Origin: Lunatimonas lonarensis
GTDB lineage: Bacteria > Bacteroidota > Bacteroidia > Cytophagales > Cyclobacteriaceae
Direction of reading: 5' to 3'
Assembly (NCBI RefSeq): GCF_000390185.1
Contig: NZ_AQHR01000050.1
Coordinates: forward strand, 1 to 64,000
Length of the DNA stretch: 64,000 nucleotides
Made by a program: the position numbers and the translations under genes. This document shows positions 43,964-53,449 of this stretch, one piece after another. Each line of letters begins with the position of its first letter. The first letter of the stretch is position 1. The notes beneath the pieces are model-generated. The model saw only the letters and a program-made list of their open reading frames with translations. It was not told the DNA's origin and searched no databases.

Positions 43964-44376
43964 AGAAAGGGCATATAATCGGATTGGGCATCATTGGGGT
44001 GGCAATTATGATCATCATTACATCCATTGGCGATGCCAGTACCTACGAGAGCTTTACTACCGCTCGGATGCTAGCCAGCAATGGGGAAGCCAAAGCCATC
44101 CATGTGGTTGGACAACTGAAGAAAAACGAGTACGGAAAGGTAGTAGGCCTGGAAGTTGGGGAAGACAAAACCTCCTTTACCTTTTTGATGGTCGACAATG
44201 ACGGAACAGAACAGCAGGTGTACTACAACGAGCCTGTCCCCGCGGATTTTGAACGGTCTGAGCAGGTGGTCGTGATTGGGTCGTACAGAACCGAGTCGCT
44301 ATTTGTAGCCGACAAGATCCTAATGAAGTGCCCGTCCAAATACCAGGAAACAGACGTGCAGGCTACCTCCATGTAA
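43960..44376 (+). CDS. ccmE: Cytochrome c maturation protein CcmE, CxxxY type (138 aa)
   Basis: A periplasmic heme chaperone anchored by one N-terminal helix (IIGLGIIGVAIMIIITSIG). The beta-barrel OB-fold follows (GQLKKNEYGKVVGLEVGEDK, EQVVVIGSYRTESLFVADKI). The heme-binding motif near the C-terminus is CPSKY (Cys124 and Tyr128), so the usual HxxxY is CxxxY here. This Cys variant is known from Desulfovibrio and archaea as system I*, and usually goes with the absence of CcmH. Co-transcribed with ccmC, the CcmD-like gene and ccmF. Confidence 0.88.
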   Translation: MKKGHIIGLGIIGVAIMIIITSIGDASTYESFTTARMLASNGEAKAIHVVGQLKKNEYGKVVGLEVGEDKTSFTFLMVDNDGTEQQVYYNEPVPADFERSEQVVVIGSYRTESLFVADKILMKCPSKYQETDVQATSM

Positions 44377-44414
44377 TCGCCTAAATTCTATCGGAATCAA
44401 TCAACCCTCAGGAA

Positions 44415-46943
44415 ATGATCAATACCTTCGTTGGTAATTTGGGGCACCTGATGACTGTGATCGCCTTTGTGACGGCCATCATCACCGCCCTTTCTTACCT
44501 TAAGTATATACATGCCTCCGAACTTGAAAAAGCTTCCTGGAGGCGATTTAGTAGAATCTCCTTTTATGTTCATGCCGTTGCCAGTGTGGGAATGGCGGTT
44601 GCATTGTTCGAAATAATTTACAGCCACCGTTTCGAATATTTTTATGCCTATTCCCATTCTTCCAAGGCACTTCCCGTCCATTACATGATTTCCAGTTTTT
44701 GGGAGGGGCAAGAGGGTGCTTTTATCTTGTGGATTTTCTGGAATGTCACACTGGGTCTCATATTGATCCATACCAATAAATTCTGGGAAGGTCCTGTGAT
44801 GCTTGTATTCGCGTTGGTTCAGGCGTTTTTGGTGTCGATGATCATGGGTGTAGTGATCGGAGATCTAAAAATAGGCAGTTCGCCATTTATTCTGTTACGG
44901 GATGTCTCTGAAGCGCCTATTTTCCAGATCAATCCGGACTTTATCCCCGCCGATGGAACCGGTCTTAATCCATTGCTCCAAAACATCTGGATGGTCATCC
45001 ATCCGCCAACGCTTTTTTTGGGTTATGCCTCCACGCTTGTGCCCTTTGCCTTCCTTATGGGTGGGCTCTACATGAAAAAGTATTCCGAATGGGTTAGACC
45101 AGCACTTCCTTGGGCCATTTTCTCCGCGATGATCCTGGGGATGGGTATTATTATGGGTGCCTATTGGGCCTATGTCACTTTGAATTTCGGCGGCTACTGG
45201 AACTGGGACCCGGTCGAAAACGCAGTCTATGTGCCATGGTTGGTTATGGTGGCGGCTATCCACACCATGATTACCTACAAGAAGAGCAGTACCGCCCTTA
45301 AAACATCCATGGTTTTGGTCATCAGCTCGTTTATACTGGTGCTGTATGCCACCTTCTTGGTGCGTAGCGGAGTATTGGGCGATTCATCCGTGCATTCTTT
45401 TACCGACCTGGGTCTATCCGGGCAGCTGCTTCTCTACATGCTTTTCTTTCTTGCCGTAGCGGTGTTTTTCGCAGCAAAAGAATGGAAACATATTCCCACT
45501 TCGGAAAAGGAAGCCTCGGTCTATTCCAGAGAGTTTTGGATTTTCATAGGGGCTACTACCTTGGGGTTAATGGCCTTTCAGGTAATCGTACCGACCTCCA
45601 TTCCGGTGTACAATGCAATTGTCGAAGGACTGGGCGGGATTTCCAACATGGCGCCTCCTGCTGATCAGGTCGGATTCTACACAAAATTCCAACTCTGGTT
45701 TGCCGTTGCGCTAGCTCTTTTGACCGGCATAGGTCAATATTTCTGGTGGAACAAAATGGACAAAAAGGCATTGAAGGAAGCCTTGGTGACCCCCTATATT
45801 ATTTCCATGGTCGTATCGGCAATCATTATTACCTTGGGCAAAGTCTATGACGTCACCTACATAGTGGTTGTGTTGGCCGGTGCCTTCACGATCGTGGCCA
45901 ACGGCTCGATATTGATCAAACTGTTCAAATCACGATCGCTAAAGCTGACGGGCGGGTCTTTGGCCCATATCGGGCTCGGGATGATCCTCATCGGGGTGAT
46001 GTTTTCCTCTGGGTATTCGGATACCATTTCCATAAACATGTCGGGATTAACCTATAAAAAGGACTGGGAGGATGAACTGAACAAACAAAACGTACTGCTC
46101 TGGATAAACAAGCCATTGCAGATGAAAGAATACGAAGTGATCTACCGTGGTCGCTACAAAAAACTGGTAGGCGTTCCGGGCTATGTAAAAGCTGATTTGC
46201 TGGAGTCTACGGACGGAATTAATAAGGCCACCGCCCTGGATGATATTTGGGCAAAGGACAGGTTATACCATCGAAAGGGCGATGAGGTGGATTTGGTACT
46301 GGAGCAAAACAGCTATTTCAAGGTAGAGTATTACCAAGACGGCGATTTGAAATTCACCTTGTTTCCCATGTCCCAACCCAATCCTACGATGGGGTTGATT
46401 TCATCCCCGGATTCGAAGCGGTATTTATCCAAAGACCTGTATACCCACGTATCCGCAATCAACGATTACGAGGATCCCGAGTGGAAAGATGACCAATTTG
46501 AAGGTGCCGCTCCGGGAGAGCAGTTTTTCGTCAATGATTTCGTCACCTTTTTTAAAAGTGCTGACATCGTAAACGAAGTGGATGGAATGGAACTGATGGA
46601 AGGAGACATCGCCGTGAAGGCCACCCTCATCATCAACGATTATGACGTGGAAAAAAGGCTGGAGCCCATTTTTTTGATCCGGGGCAACCAGGTGGGTAAA
46701 ATTGCGCACATTGACCACGACTTAGGAATAAAGATTGAAATCGACAATATTTTGCCGGAAGAAAATAAGTTCATGTTTAAATTCAACACCTATCAGAAGG
46801 ATTACGTGGTCATGAAAGCTTCCATCAAACCGTTCATCAATGTGCTTTGGTTGGGAACCATCATCATGCTGATCGGTTTTTCTGTGGCAATCTTCCGTCG
46901 ATACGACGAATTTATGAAAATGAGAAACAAAGGGTTGGAGTAA
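44415..46943 (+). CDS. ccmF: CcmF-type cytochrome c heme lyase (842 aa)
   Basis: A large polytopic membrane protein that attaches heme to apocytochrome c. The WWD heme motif is FGGYWNWDPVENAVYVPW; preceding helices hold conserved His (MVIHPPTLFLGYA). About fifteen hydrophobic segments are seen in residues 1-540, followed by a large extracytoplasmic domain (about 550-810) containing MSGLTYKKDWEDELNKQNVL, and a last helix (NVLWLGTIIMLIGFSVAIF) ending in a cytoplasmic tail. It is the last gene of the cluster. Genes for CcmG or CcmH are absent here. Confidence 0.9.
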   Translation: MINTFVGNLGHLMTVIAFVTAIITALSYLKYIHASELEKASWRRFSRISFYVHAVASVGMAVALFEIIYSHRFEYFYAYSHSSKALPVHYMISSFWEGQEGAFILWIFWNVTLGLILIHTNKFWEGPVMLVFALVQAFLVSMIMGVVIGDLKIGSSPFILLRDVSEAPIFQINPDFIPADGTGLNPLLQNIWMVIHPPTLFLGYASTLVPFAFLMGGLYMKKYSEWVRPALPWAIFSAMILGMGIIMGAYWAYVTLNFGGYWNWDPVENAVYVPWLVMVAAIHTMITYKKSSTALKTSMVLVISSFILVLYATFLVRSGVLGDSSVHSFTDLGLSGQLLLYMLFFLAVAVFFAAKEWKHIPTSEKEASVYSREFWIFIGATTLGLMAFQVIVPTSIPVYNAIVEGLGGISNMAPPADQVGFYTKFQLWFAVALALLTGIGQYFWWNKMDKKALKEALVTPYIISMVVSAIIITLGKVYDVTYIVVVLAGAFTIVANGSILIKLFKSRSLKLTGGSLAHIGLGMILIGVMFSSGYSDTISINMSGLTYKKDWEDELNKQNVLLWINKPLQMKEYEVIYRGRYKKLVGVPGYVKADLLESTDGINKATALDDIWAKDRLYHRKGDEVDLVLEQNSYFKVEYYQDGDLKFTLFPMSQPNPTMGLISSPDSKRYLSKDLYTHVSAINDYEDPEWKDDQFEGAAPGEQFFVNDFVTFFKSADIVNEVDGMELMEGDIAVKATLIINDYDVEKRLEPIFLIRGNQVGKIAHIDHDLGIKIEIDNILPEENKFMFKFNTYQKDYVVMKASIKPFINVLWLGTIIMLIGFSVAIFRRYDEFMKMRNKGLE

Positions 46944-46969
46944 AATTTCAATTCTTATTCACTATCTTG

Positions 46970-46996
46970 AAAGCCCCAGCTTATGACTGGGGCTTT
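46970..46996 (+). terminator. Intrinsic terminator after ccmF
   Basis: AAAGCCCCAG (46970-46979) pairs exactly with CTGGGGCTTT (46987-46996) over the seven-base loop CTTATGA. It ends the ccm cluster 27 bp after ccmF. Confidence 0.7.
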
Positions 46997-47020
46997 CTTG
47001 TTTGAAACCTTTTCTTGACT

Positions 47021-47794
47021 ATGGAGTGTAAAATAGCTCTTTTGGGCACCGGAAACGTGGCCTGGCACCTAAGTGCTGCGTTGGAAAGTGCAGGACATAC
47101 CATCACGGAGGTCTACGGACGTTCCTTTCAACAGGCGGAAAAAATAACCGAAAGATTATATGCCTCCGAGCCTACGGACAACCTTGATTTCTCCGGCAGT
47201 GAGGCAGAGTTATTCATCTTGGCTGTGGCTGACCAGGCAATTGCACCCTTGGCAGATGCCGTGATTCTGCCGGAAGGGAGTACACTCGTTCACACAAGTG
47301 GCAGCATGCCGTTGGAAATTCTGGCCTATAGTTCCGCAAGCTACACCGGTATATTCTACCCCCTTCAGACCTTTAACAAATACCAGGCGATTGATTTCTC
47401 GGATGTCTCCATCTTGTTGGAAGCAGATGATCCAGGAACGCTTAAAAAACTTCGAAAGATAGCGACAAGCTTAAAGTCCCCCCATTATACCGTAAAGTCA
47501 AGGGATCGGAAAGCGGTACACGTGGCGGCCGTATTTGCCAGTAACTTTACGAACCACCTAATCGGCATTGCGGAAGAAATCATGGAACGGCAGGGGTTGG
47601 ATTTCGAAATGATGAAACCCTTAATAATCGAACAAATCGGCAAAACCTTGGAAATAGGTGCGAAAAAAGCTCAGACAGGCCCTGCAATCCGAGAGGACCT
47701 GGAGACACTGGAAAGCCACCATCAATTCCTTCAGTACGACGAACACCTCGCTGAAATCTACCGTTTGATCACTCAGCGAATTTTGGATTCTTAA
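47021..47794 (+). CDS. Rossmann-like DUF2520 protein (257 aa)
   Basis: The start at 47021 (MECKIALLGTGNVAWHLSAA) gives the expected Rossmann GxGxxAxxL near the N-terminus; a TTG six bases earlier is less likely. The N-terminal NADP-binding domain resembles pyrroline-5-carboxylate reductase or IlvC-type dehydrogenases, and the helical C-terminal domain (FASNFTNHLIGIAEEIMERQ, then ALITQRIL-like end) is of the DUF2520 type. The catalytic function is unknown, though such proteins appear to be oxidoreductases. It is a single gene on the plus strand. Confidence 0.8.
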   Translation: MECKIALLGTGNVAWHLSAALESAGHTITEVYGRSFQQAEKITERLYASEPTDNLDFSGSEAELFILAVADQAIAPLADAVILPEGSTLVHTSGSMPLEILAYSSASYTGIFYPLQTFNKYQAIDFSDVSILLEADDPGTLKKLRKIATSLKSPHYTVKSRDRKAVHVAAVFASNFTNHLIGIAEEIMERQGLDFEMMKPLIIEQIGKTLEIGAKKAQTGPAIREDLETLESHHQFLQYDEHLAEIYRLITQRILDS

Positions 47795-47874
47795 CCCACC
47801 CGAGAGGCTTGCTGCTCCTTTCACAAACAAATTGGCAACATCGACGTTTTTCAAGAATCCCTCTATGCTAAGCT

Positions 47875-48363
47875 ATGGCTCCTAAAAAAACCTATATCAC
47901 CTGTGAACTGACCGAACTGGACCTCTCGGAACTGGATGCAACCTCCCAAAGCCTGATTTCGGAGGCGAAGCAAGCCGCCGAAAGGGCCTATGCTCCCTAT
48001 TCCCAATTTTTGGTAGGGGCGGCCGTTCTCCTGAACAACGGAAAAGTTTTTGCGGCAAACAATCAGGAAAATGTTTCATTTCCCGTAGGAACCTGTGCCG
48101 AACGCCTTGCACTAGGGTATGCACATGGCCTTGAACCCGACGCCAAGCCCGTCAAACTAGCTATCGTGGCCCGACGGGCGGAAGAACCTACCCGATTTGC
48201 AGCAGTGACTCCCTGCGGCATGTGCCGGCAATGCATCAGCGAATACGAGGTCAAATTCAAGCAGGAAATCGAAATTCTGATTCTTACTCCCAACCAGCGC
48301 GTACTGGTCGCTGATGGCATCAGACAATTTCTGCCTTTTAAATTTGAGGACCTCAACCACTGA
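47875..48363 (+). CDS. cdd: Cytidine deaminase (162 aa)
   Basis: Deaminates cytidine and deoxycytidine in pyrimidine salvage. Zinc-binding motifs are FPVGTCAERLALGYAHG (Cys and catalytic Glu) and TPCGMCRQCISEY (two Cys). The substrate loop ERAYAPYSQFLVGAAVLL is present. The length is somewhat above the usual tetrameric form (about 130) because of the N-terminal 25 residues. The next gene starts four bases after its stop. Confidence 0.93.
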   Translation: MAPKKTYITCELTELDLSELDATSQSLISEAKQAAERAYAPYSQFLVGAAVLLNNGKVFAANNQENVSFPVGTCAERLALGYAHGLEPDAKPVKLAIVARRAEEPTRFAAVTPCGMCRQCISEYEVKFKQEIEILILTPNQRVLVADGIRQFLPFKFEDLNH

Positions 48364-48367
48364 ATCT

Positions 48368-49030
48368 ATGGATGGATTTCACCGAGCCGCCACCCGATTT
48401 TCCTTCGAAAAGAACTACCTTGCTGCAACGAAGCCTACCGGTAAGGAATCAGACCTTTGGTTAGTTCTCCACGGATATGGGCAATTGGCTCCCTATTTTC
48501 TCCATAAATTCCGGCACCTAGTCGCACCCGACCGACTGATTGTAGCACCGGAAGGCATAAACCGGTTTTACCAGGAAGGCTATTCAGGAAGGGTGGGCGC
48601 CAATTGGATGACTTCCCATGAACGGGAGAATGATATTGCAAACTGCAACCACTACTTGGATGGGGTCGTTAACGATTGTCTGGAACAGATTGGACCTGCT
48701 CCACGCATTCATCTGCTGGGGTTTTCCCAAGGAGCGGCAACCGCCAGTCGATGGGTGGCCCATACAAGCCACCCAATCACCTCCTTAACGTTATGGGGAG
48801 GTGGTTTGGCCCATGACCTTGATCTGGACACCTTTCGGAAAAAGATTTCCGCCACGAATATCTTTTTGGTAGTAGGCCGTCAGGACACTTTCCTGACACC
48901 CTCAAAAATACAAGAGCAGGAGGCCTTGTGGAAACACCTACAGCCAATGCATACATCTACCATACAGTATGAGGGTGGGCACGAGCTAATGCCCCACGTG
49001 CTAGCTGATATTTTTAATAGGTGTGTCTAA
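48368..49030 (+). CDS. Alpha/beta-hydrolase, carboxylesterase/phospholipase type (220 aa)
   Basis: The start at 48368 (MDGFHRAATRFSFEKNYLAA) is chosen; an ATG 54 bp upstream lies inside cdd. A serine hydrolase of the esterase family with the nucleophile in LGFSQGAATASRW, a probable acid in VVGRQDTFLT and the His in YEGGHELMPH. LVLHGYGQLAPYFLHKF forms the oxyanion region. The protein has no signal, so it acts in the cytosol on short acyl esters or lysophospholipids. It begins four bases after cdd, so the two are co-transcribed. Confidence 0.85.
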   Translation: MDGFHRAATRFSFEKNYLAATKPTGKESDLWLVLHGYGQLAPYFLHKFRHLVAPDRLIVAPEGINRFYQEGYSGRVGANWMTSHERENDIANCNHYLDGVVNDCLEQIGPAPRIHLLGFSQGAATASRWVAHTSHPITSLTLWGGGLAHDLDLDTFRKKISATNIFLVVGRQDTFLTPSKIQEQEALWKHLQPMHTSTIQYEGGHELMPHVLADIFNRCV

Positions 49031-49117
49031 TTGGCCCAAATTCAATGGGCTCTGCTGGGCGGTTATAGAAAAATCTTATTACCTTGAAGAGCCAATTAAC
49101 TTATATTCGTAAAAAAC

Positions 49118-50323
49118 ATGCGCAAAAAACCACCATCGTTGATTTTTCTGCTCGCCCTGCTGGGGTTTCAACTCGTCGGCTGTCGGAGCACCCCGGATGA
49201 AGATACCCGAAAATGGTACAAAGGTAACCTTCATACCCATTCCTACTGGAGTGATGGGGACGAGTTTCCGGAGGTCATCATGGACTGGTATAAATCCCAC
49301 GGATACCACTTCGTAGCGCTTACCGATCACAATATTTTTGCAGAAGGAGAAAAATGGATCACGTTAAATGAGGACAGTGTTTACCAGCAAGCCTTTCAAA
49401 AATACCTGAAAAAATACGGTGACGAGTGGGTCAGCTACAAAGAAGAAGAAGGTAAGACACTGGTGAAACTTAAAACATACGAAGAATATGCGCCGCTTTT
49501 TGAGGAAAAGGAACGCTTTTTAATGATTCCAGCCCAAGAAATCTCGGATGGATACAAGGGCAAACCTCTTCACCTAAATGTAACCAACCTGGACAAAATA
49601 TTCCTTCCCACGGGCGGAGAAAGCGTAGCCGAGGTGCTTCAAAACAACATTAACGCCGTGCTGGAACGGAGGAGAGAAACCGGCCAACCCATGCTTGTCC
49701 ACATCAACCACCCCAACTTCCGTTGGGCCATTACGCTCCAGGATATCGTCAAACTAAAGGGTGAGCGTTTTTTTGAAGTCTACAATGGCCATCCACAAGT
49801 GCACAACATGGGCGATGGACTACGCATGGGAACCGAGCGTATGTGGGATTTCATCAATATTGCCTACATCCAAAAAGAGCAGCCACTCCTTTTTGGTCTG
49901 GCAACGGATGACAGCCACAATTATCACCTCTTCGGAAGAGAATTCAGCAATTCAGGCCGGGGCTGGGTCATGGTTTTGGCCGATTCGCTTGAACCGGGCA
50001 GCCTGATTGATGCCTTGGAAAACGGTGATTTTTATGCCACAACCGGTGTAAATTTGGACAAAATCCAATTTAAGGACAATGTGCTCTACGTGAAAGCCAC
50101 AGAAGAACCAGGAGTAACCTACACGATCGAGTTTATCGGGTGTCAGAAGGGCGAACGTGAAACGGAAGTATTGGCCAGTACAGAAGGGGCCGAAGCCTCC
50201 TTTAAGGTCGCCCCGGACCATCTCTTTGTGCGTGCAAAAATAACCTCTAGCCGAAAGCAGCAAAACCCGGTAGAAGACATGGTGTACGAAATGGCCTGGG
50301 TCCAACCCGTGCAGCCTGAGTAG
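49118..50323 (+). CDS. PHP-domain lipoprotein (401 aa)
   Basis: The signal ends in the lipobox FQLVGC. The PHP metal-dependent phosphoesterase domain follows: GNLHTHSYWSDGDEFPEVIM supplies the HxH pair and YHFVALTDHN the next ligand. Later metal-ligand regions include MLVHINHPNFRWAI, FFEVYNGHP and LFGLATDDSHNYHL. It is therefore an outer membrane or periplasmic phosphoesterase-like hydrolase, of a type often found with polysaccharide or nucleotide breakdown. It precedes an amidohydrolase gene by 41 bp on the same strand, and both are exported. Confidence 0.8.
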   Translation: MRKKPPSLIFLLALLGFQLVGCRSTPDEDTRKWYKGNLHTHSYWSDGDEFPEVIMDWYKSHGYHFVALTDHNIFAEGEKWITLNEDSVYQQAFQKYLKKYGDEWVSYKEEEGKTLVKLKTYEEYAPLFEEKERFLMIPAQEISDGYKGKPLHLNVTNLDKIFLPTGGESVAEVLQNNINAVLERRRETGQPMLVHINHPNFRWAITLQDIVKLKGERFFEVYNGHPQVHNMGDGLRMGTERMWDFINIAYIQKEQPLLFGLATDDSHNYHLFGREFSNSGRGWVMVLADSLEPGSLIDALENGDFYATTGVNLDKIQFKDNVLYVKATEEPGVTYTIEFIGCQKGERETEVLASTEGAEASFKVAPDHLFVRAKITSSRKQQNPVEDMVYEMAWVQPVQPE

Positions 50324-50364
50324 CCAATTTGTAAAAATCAGTTCTTTACATTTCCAATCTAATC

Positions 50365-51492
50365 ATGCGTTTTATCCCTATATGCCTTACGCTTATTCTC
50401 TCTTTCGGAACGGCGATTCAGGAGGCTGTCTACGGGCAGCAAATGGATTTTGAAACCTATGATCCAAAATCCACCTTGGTGGTTCCCGAGAATCCGCTAT
50501 ACCGGGCCAAGTTTCCATTTGTCGATATCCATAGCCACCAATCAAATGTAACCCAAGAGCGGATCAACTTCCTGCTGAAAGAGATGGGAGAGCTTAATAT
50601 GGCAGTTATGGTCAACCTTAGCGGCAAGTCATTTGCCCGAGGTCGGAGCGAAATAGACGCCCAAGAATACATGAACTCGATGATCAGGCGGTTTAACGGC
50701 GTGGCACCGGGCCGCTTTGTGGTCTTTACCAATCTCTCTTTCGAAAATTTTGGCAGTGCAGACTGGACAAAAAAGGCCGTCGCCGAATTGGAGACCGACG
50801 TCAGGAATGGGGCAAAAGGATTGAAAATCTTTAAAAATCTGGGGCTTTCGGTTCGGGATATCAACGGCAAGCGTGTACCTGTCGATCATCCTCACTTGGA
50901 TCCTATATGGGCAAAATGCGGTGAACTGGGAATCCCCGTATTGATCCATTCGGCAGATCCGGCGCCGTTCTGGGAACCGATGGATTCGCAAAACGAACGA
51001 TGGCTGGAACTAAAAATACATCCAGGCAGACGTCGAGGTGTCGATAACCCAGCGCCCTTTGAGCAAATTATCGCCGAGCAGCACAACGTGTTCCGAAAAC
51101 ATCCAAGAACAACCTTTATCAATGCCCATATGGGCTGGATGGCCAACGACCTGGACCGAGCCTCCAAACACTTGGATACCTATCCCAATGTGAATTTCGG
51201 TATCGCTGCCGTGATCGCCGAGTTTGGCCGGCAACCGAAAAGGGCCAGGGAGTTTTTTATCAAGTACCAAGACCGGTTGCTTTTTGGCAAAGACTCTTAT
51301 AACAAGGAGGAGTTCTTTACCTATTTTCGGGTTTTGGAAACAGAAGACGAATACTTCCCCTACTATAAAAAATACCACGCCTTTTGGCGTATGTATGGGT
51401 TGGGTCTGCCGGATGATGTGCTGAAGAAAGTGTATTACAAAAATGCCCTTCGGATCATCCCAAACATGGACCGTAGCCTTTTCCCCAATTAG
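50365..51492 (+). CDS. Exported amidohydrolase-family protein (375 aa)
   Basis: A signal peptide (FIPICLTLILSFGTAIQ) precedes a TIM-barrel of the amidohydrolase_2 type. Metal-ligand regions are KFPFVDIHSHQSNVT (HxH), IPVLIHSADPAPF, TTFINAHMGWMANDL and LLFGKDSYNKEEF. It is probably a zinc-dependent hydrolase or decarboxylase in the periplasm. It follows the PHP lipoprotein gene and a shared operon is likely. The substrate is unknown. It ends 16 bp before a strong terminator. Confidence 0.8.
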   Translation: MRFIPICLTLILSFGTAIQEAVYGQQMDFETYDPKSTLVVPENPLYRAKFPFVDIHSHQSNVTQERINFLLKEMGELNMAVMVNLSGKSFARGRSEIDAQEYMNSMIRRFNGVAPGRFVVFTNLSFENFGSADWTKKAVAELETDVRNGAKGLKIFKNLGLSVRDINGKRVPVDHPHLDPIWAKCGELGIPVLIHSADPAPFWEPMDSQNERWLELKIHPGRRRGVDNPAPFEQIIAEQHNVFRKHPRTTFINAHMGWMANDLDRASKHLDTYPNVNFGIAAVIAEFGRQPKRAREFFIKYQDRLLFGKDSYNKEEFFTYFRVLETEDEYFPYYKKYHAFWRMYGLGLPDDVLKKVYYKNALRIIPNMDRSLFPN

Positions 51493-51508
51493 ATACTAAA
51501 TAATTATT

Positions 51509-51549
51509 GCCCTCTCCCAACCTCGGTTTTAAGGATGTGGGAGAGGGGC
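51509..51549. terminator. Strong terminator between amidohydrolase and minus-strand gene
   Basis: GCCCTCTCCCA (51509-51519) pairs with TGGGAGAGGGGC (51538-51549), followed by TTTTTGG. It serves both convergent genes. Confidence 0.7.
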
Positions 51550-51557
51550 CTTTTTGG

Positions 51558-52136
51558 TCAGAAATAAAAGGTCTTTGTGTTGCCATGGACATCCTTTACC
51601 TTCATATATACCTTGTCTACGGTAGTGTCAGCTAACCGATAGTCTCGTTGAAAACCCGCATATTGTTTTACGTAATCTCCTTTGATTTCTCGCTGCGTGT
51701 TGATATCGTAAAACGTTACCTGGGTTCCAGGTTGTTCGATCCCTACCACCGTCAGCGATATTTTCCTTGAACCCACAGCCTTTGCATAGGCAATCAACTG
51801 TTTTTCCATTGGTTTCTTGGAAGAAATCGAAAAGGCAATGGACACGTCTTTGCTTTGTACCTTGACAGAATATTCACCCTCTGGTACCTGCGTTAGGTTA
51901 AAGGGTACCGAAACCGCCTCGTTGGCGCGAAAAGAAACCCGATCGATCAATTTGCCTTTTTCGTTGAAGATGCTCACAACGAACTTACCGACGGGTTCAG
52001 TAACAAATAGACTGAATCGCTGGTCTTTTGACTTTACATAGACTATTTCCTCGAGGTTTTTTTCAGGTGGCAATGGATGGGAAAATGAAAAGGAGACCGA
52101 TGCAAGAACGAGCAATGATGTGATGAGCGTTTTCAT
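51558..52136 (-). CDS. Secreted beta-rich hypothetical protein (192 aa)
   Basis: A signal peptide (MKTLITSLLVLASVSFSFSH) precedes two beta-sandwich-like halves. The first (about 40-110) contains FVVSIFNEKGKLIDRVSFRA and PEGEYSVKVQSKD, which resembles the strand pattern of T9SS sorting domains or DUF3244 but without the PNP motif. The second (about 115-192) ends in VYMKVKDVHGNTKTFYF. I do not recognise a family. It is transcribed alone and has a long upstream region. Confidence 0.6.
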   Translation of the reverse strand: MKTLITSLLVLASVSFSFSHPLPPEKNLEEIVYVKSKDQRFSLFVTEPVGKFVVSIFNEKGKLIDRVSFRANEAVSVPFNLTQVPEGEYSVKVQSKDVSIAFSISSKKPMEKQLIAYAKAVGSRKISLTVVGIEQPGTQVTFYDINTQREIKGDYVKQYAGFQRDYRLADTTVDKVYMKVKDVHGNTKTFYF

Positions 52137-52638
52137 TTGATGATGTGTTTAGGTTGAAATGTTCCGTTTGTTTTTATTGGCTTTATGCCAATGCCATTCC
52201 ACAAAATTTCTTCACCTAAAAAGCCTATTACTGTTAGTCAATAATTCGATAGTGCGAAGCCACAAGGCAAAATAACAAAAGCCATGACGCCGGCCACATC
52301 CTGTTCCAAAATCGAACACAATGGTCATCAATTGTTCTTCAAACAGTACACAATTCGCGCAAAAATCAAAGAGAAGAACTCGTCTTAAGGTTGCATGCGA
52401 TTAAAAAAATATTAGAAAATAATTTACCCATAAGACACTAATTAACAATTGCTTAACAACCAAATATGGTCAAAAACGAACACTTTGATGTCCCAGTTTG
52501 ATACATCGACGGATGTCGAAAATAAGGAGTGGTCTTCGAGGTATGGGTCATATAGCTCGGTAGTTGACAAAAAAACCGCGTAGGCAACCCGAAAAAAAGT
52601 CACCTACGCGGCTATAAAAAAGGATAGGTCTATTTGCC
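52137..52638. other. Intergenic region (502 bp)
   Basis: The right end carries the ThuA gene's terminator (52576-52611). The rest is AT-rich upstream sequence of the gene at 51558-52136. TTGGCTTTATGCCAA at about 52179 is a small perfect inverted repeat with a five-base loop. No promoter box of the TAnnTTTG class, reading frame or RNA gene could be supported. Confidence 0.45.
52576..52611 (-). terminator. Terminator downstream of the ThuA-like gene
   Basis: CCGCGTAGG (52576-52584) pairs exactly with CCTACGCGG (52603-52611). On the minus strand the hairpin is followed by a run of seven T residues. Confidence 0.7.
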
Positions 52639-53409
52639 CTAGAATGGCCGTCCCAAGGCGGCATACCAAATGCCTCCCAATATGTGCGTCAGGAAAGACT
52701 CATCCTTAAATGCTTCGTCCGTGTGTCCCAATCCGGTATAGAACACCCTTCCACCATCGTAGACATGATACCAGGAAATCGGATGGTCAACCATCCCCAT
52801 GGATTCCCCATTCCGTTGACCCACATCGTACGAGGTCTCATCCAACTTCACGAGGACATTTACGTTTTTATTGAAATTCTTGAATGCGTACCACTCATCT
52901 GTCATCAGCCAGTTTTCCTGCAAGTGGTAGGTAGAAGGATGGTTTCTATTAACCACCTTTAACCTGGCTGTTTGTTGATGGGGATGATAGGCAAATTGCG
53001 CTCCGATCAGGTCATTGTACCACTTCCAATCGTATTCTGTATCGGTAGCACTGTGTATGCCCACCACGCCTTTGCCACTACGTACGAATTCCTGAAAGGC
53101 CGACTTTTGCTCCTCGTTGAAAATAGTACCCGTAGTACTCATAAGTACAATTACGTCATACTTCTCCAATTTTTCTTTGGTAAACTCCGCTTCATCCTCA
53201 GTTGTATAGACCTGAAAACGGTGCTTGGAGGCCAATTGCTTGATTGCCATCACCCCATCGGGAATGGATTGATGTCGGAAACCTTTGGTCTTGCTAAAAA
53301 CCAATGCCCTAAACTGGCTTTGCGCGTGGCTCTCAACGGATTGAAGAAAAACCAATGTCAAGGCCAGAAGGCCAAAGCATAATGTCTTAAGTCGAAAATT
53401 AGTGCTCAT
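52639..53409 (-). CDS. Exported ThuA-domain protein (256 aa)
   Basis: A signal peptide (FGLLALTLVFLQSVESHAQ) is followed by a ThuA (class I glutamine amidotransferase-like) domain. Conserved segments include FRALVFSKTKGFRHQSIPDG, YDVIVLMSTTG, GKGVVGIHSATDTEYDWKWY and WYHVYDGGRVFYTGLGHTDE. ThuA domains are associated with sugar and trehalose metabolism and are common in Bacteroidota and Planctomycetota secreted proteins, but no activity is certain. It precedes the VanX-like gene by 40 bp in the reverse order and may be transcribed after it. Confidence 0.85.
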   Translation of the reverse strand: MSTNFRLKTLCFGLLALTLVFLQSVESHAQSQFRALVFSKTKGFRHQSIPDGVMAIKQLASKHRFQVYTTEDEAEFTKEKLEKYDVIVLMSTTGTIFNEEQKSAFQEFVRSGKGVVGIHSATDTEYDWKWYNDLIGAQFAYHPHQQTARLKVVNRNHPSTYHLQENWLMTDEWYAFKNFNKNVNVLVKLDETSYDVGQRNGESMGMVDHPISWYHVYDGGRVFYTGLGHTDEAFKDESFLTHILGGIWYAALGRPF

Positions 53410-53449
53410 AAATCGGGTTATTTTGAAAGATGGGTCGATAATACAATTA

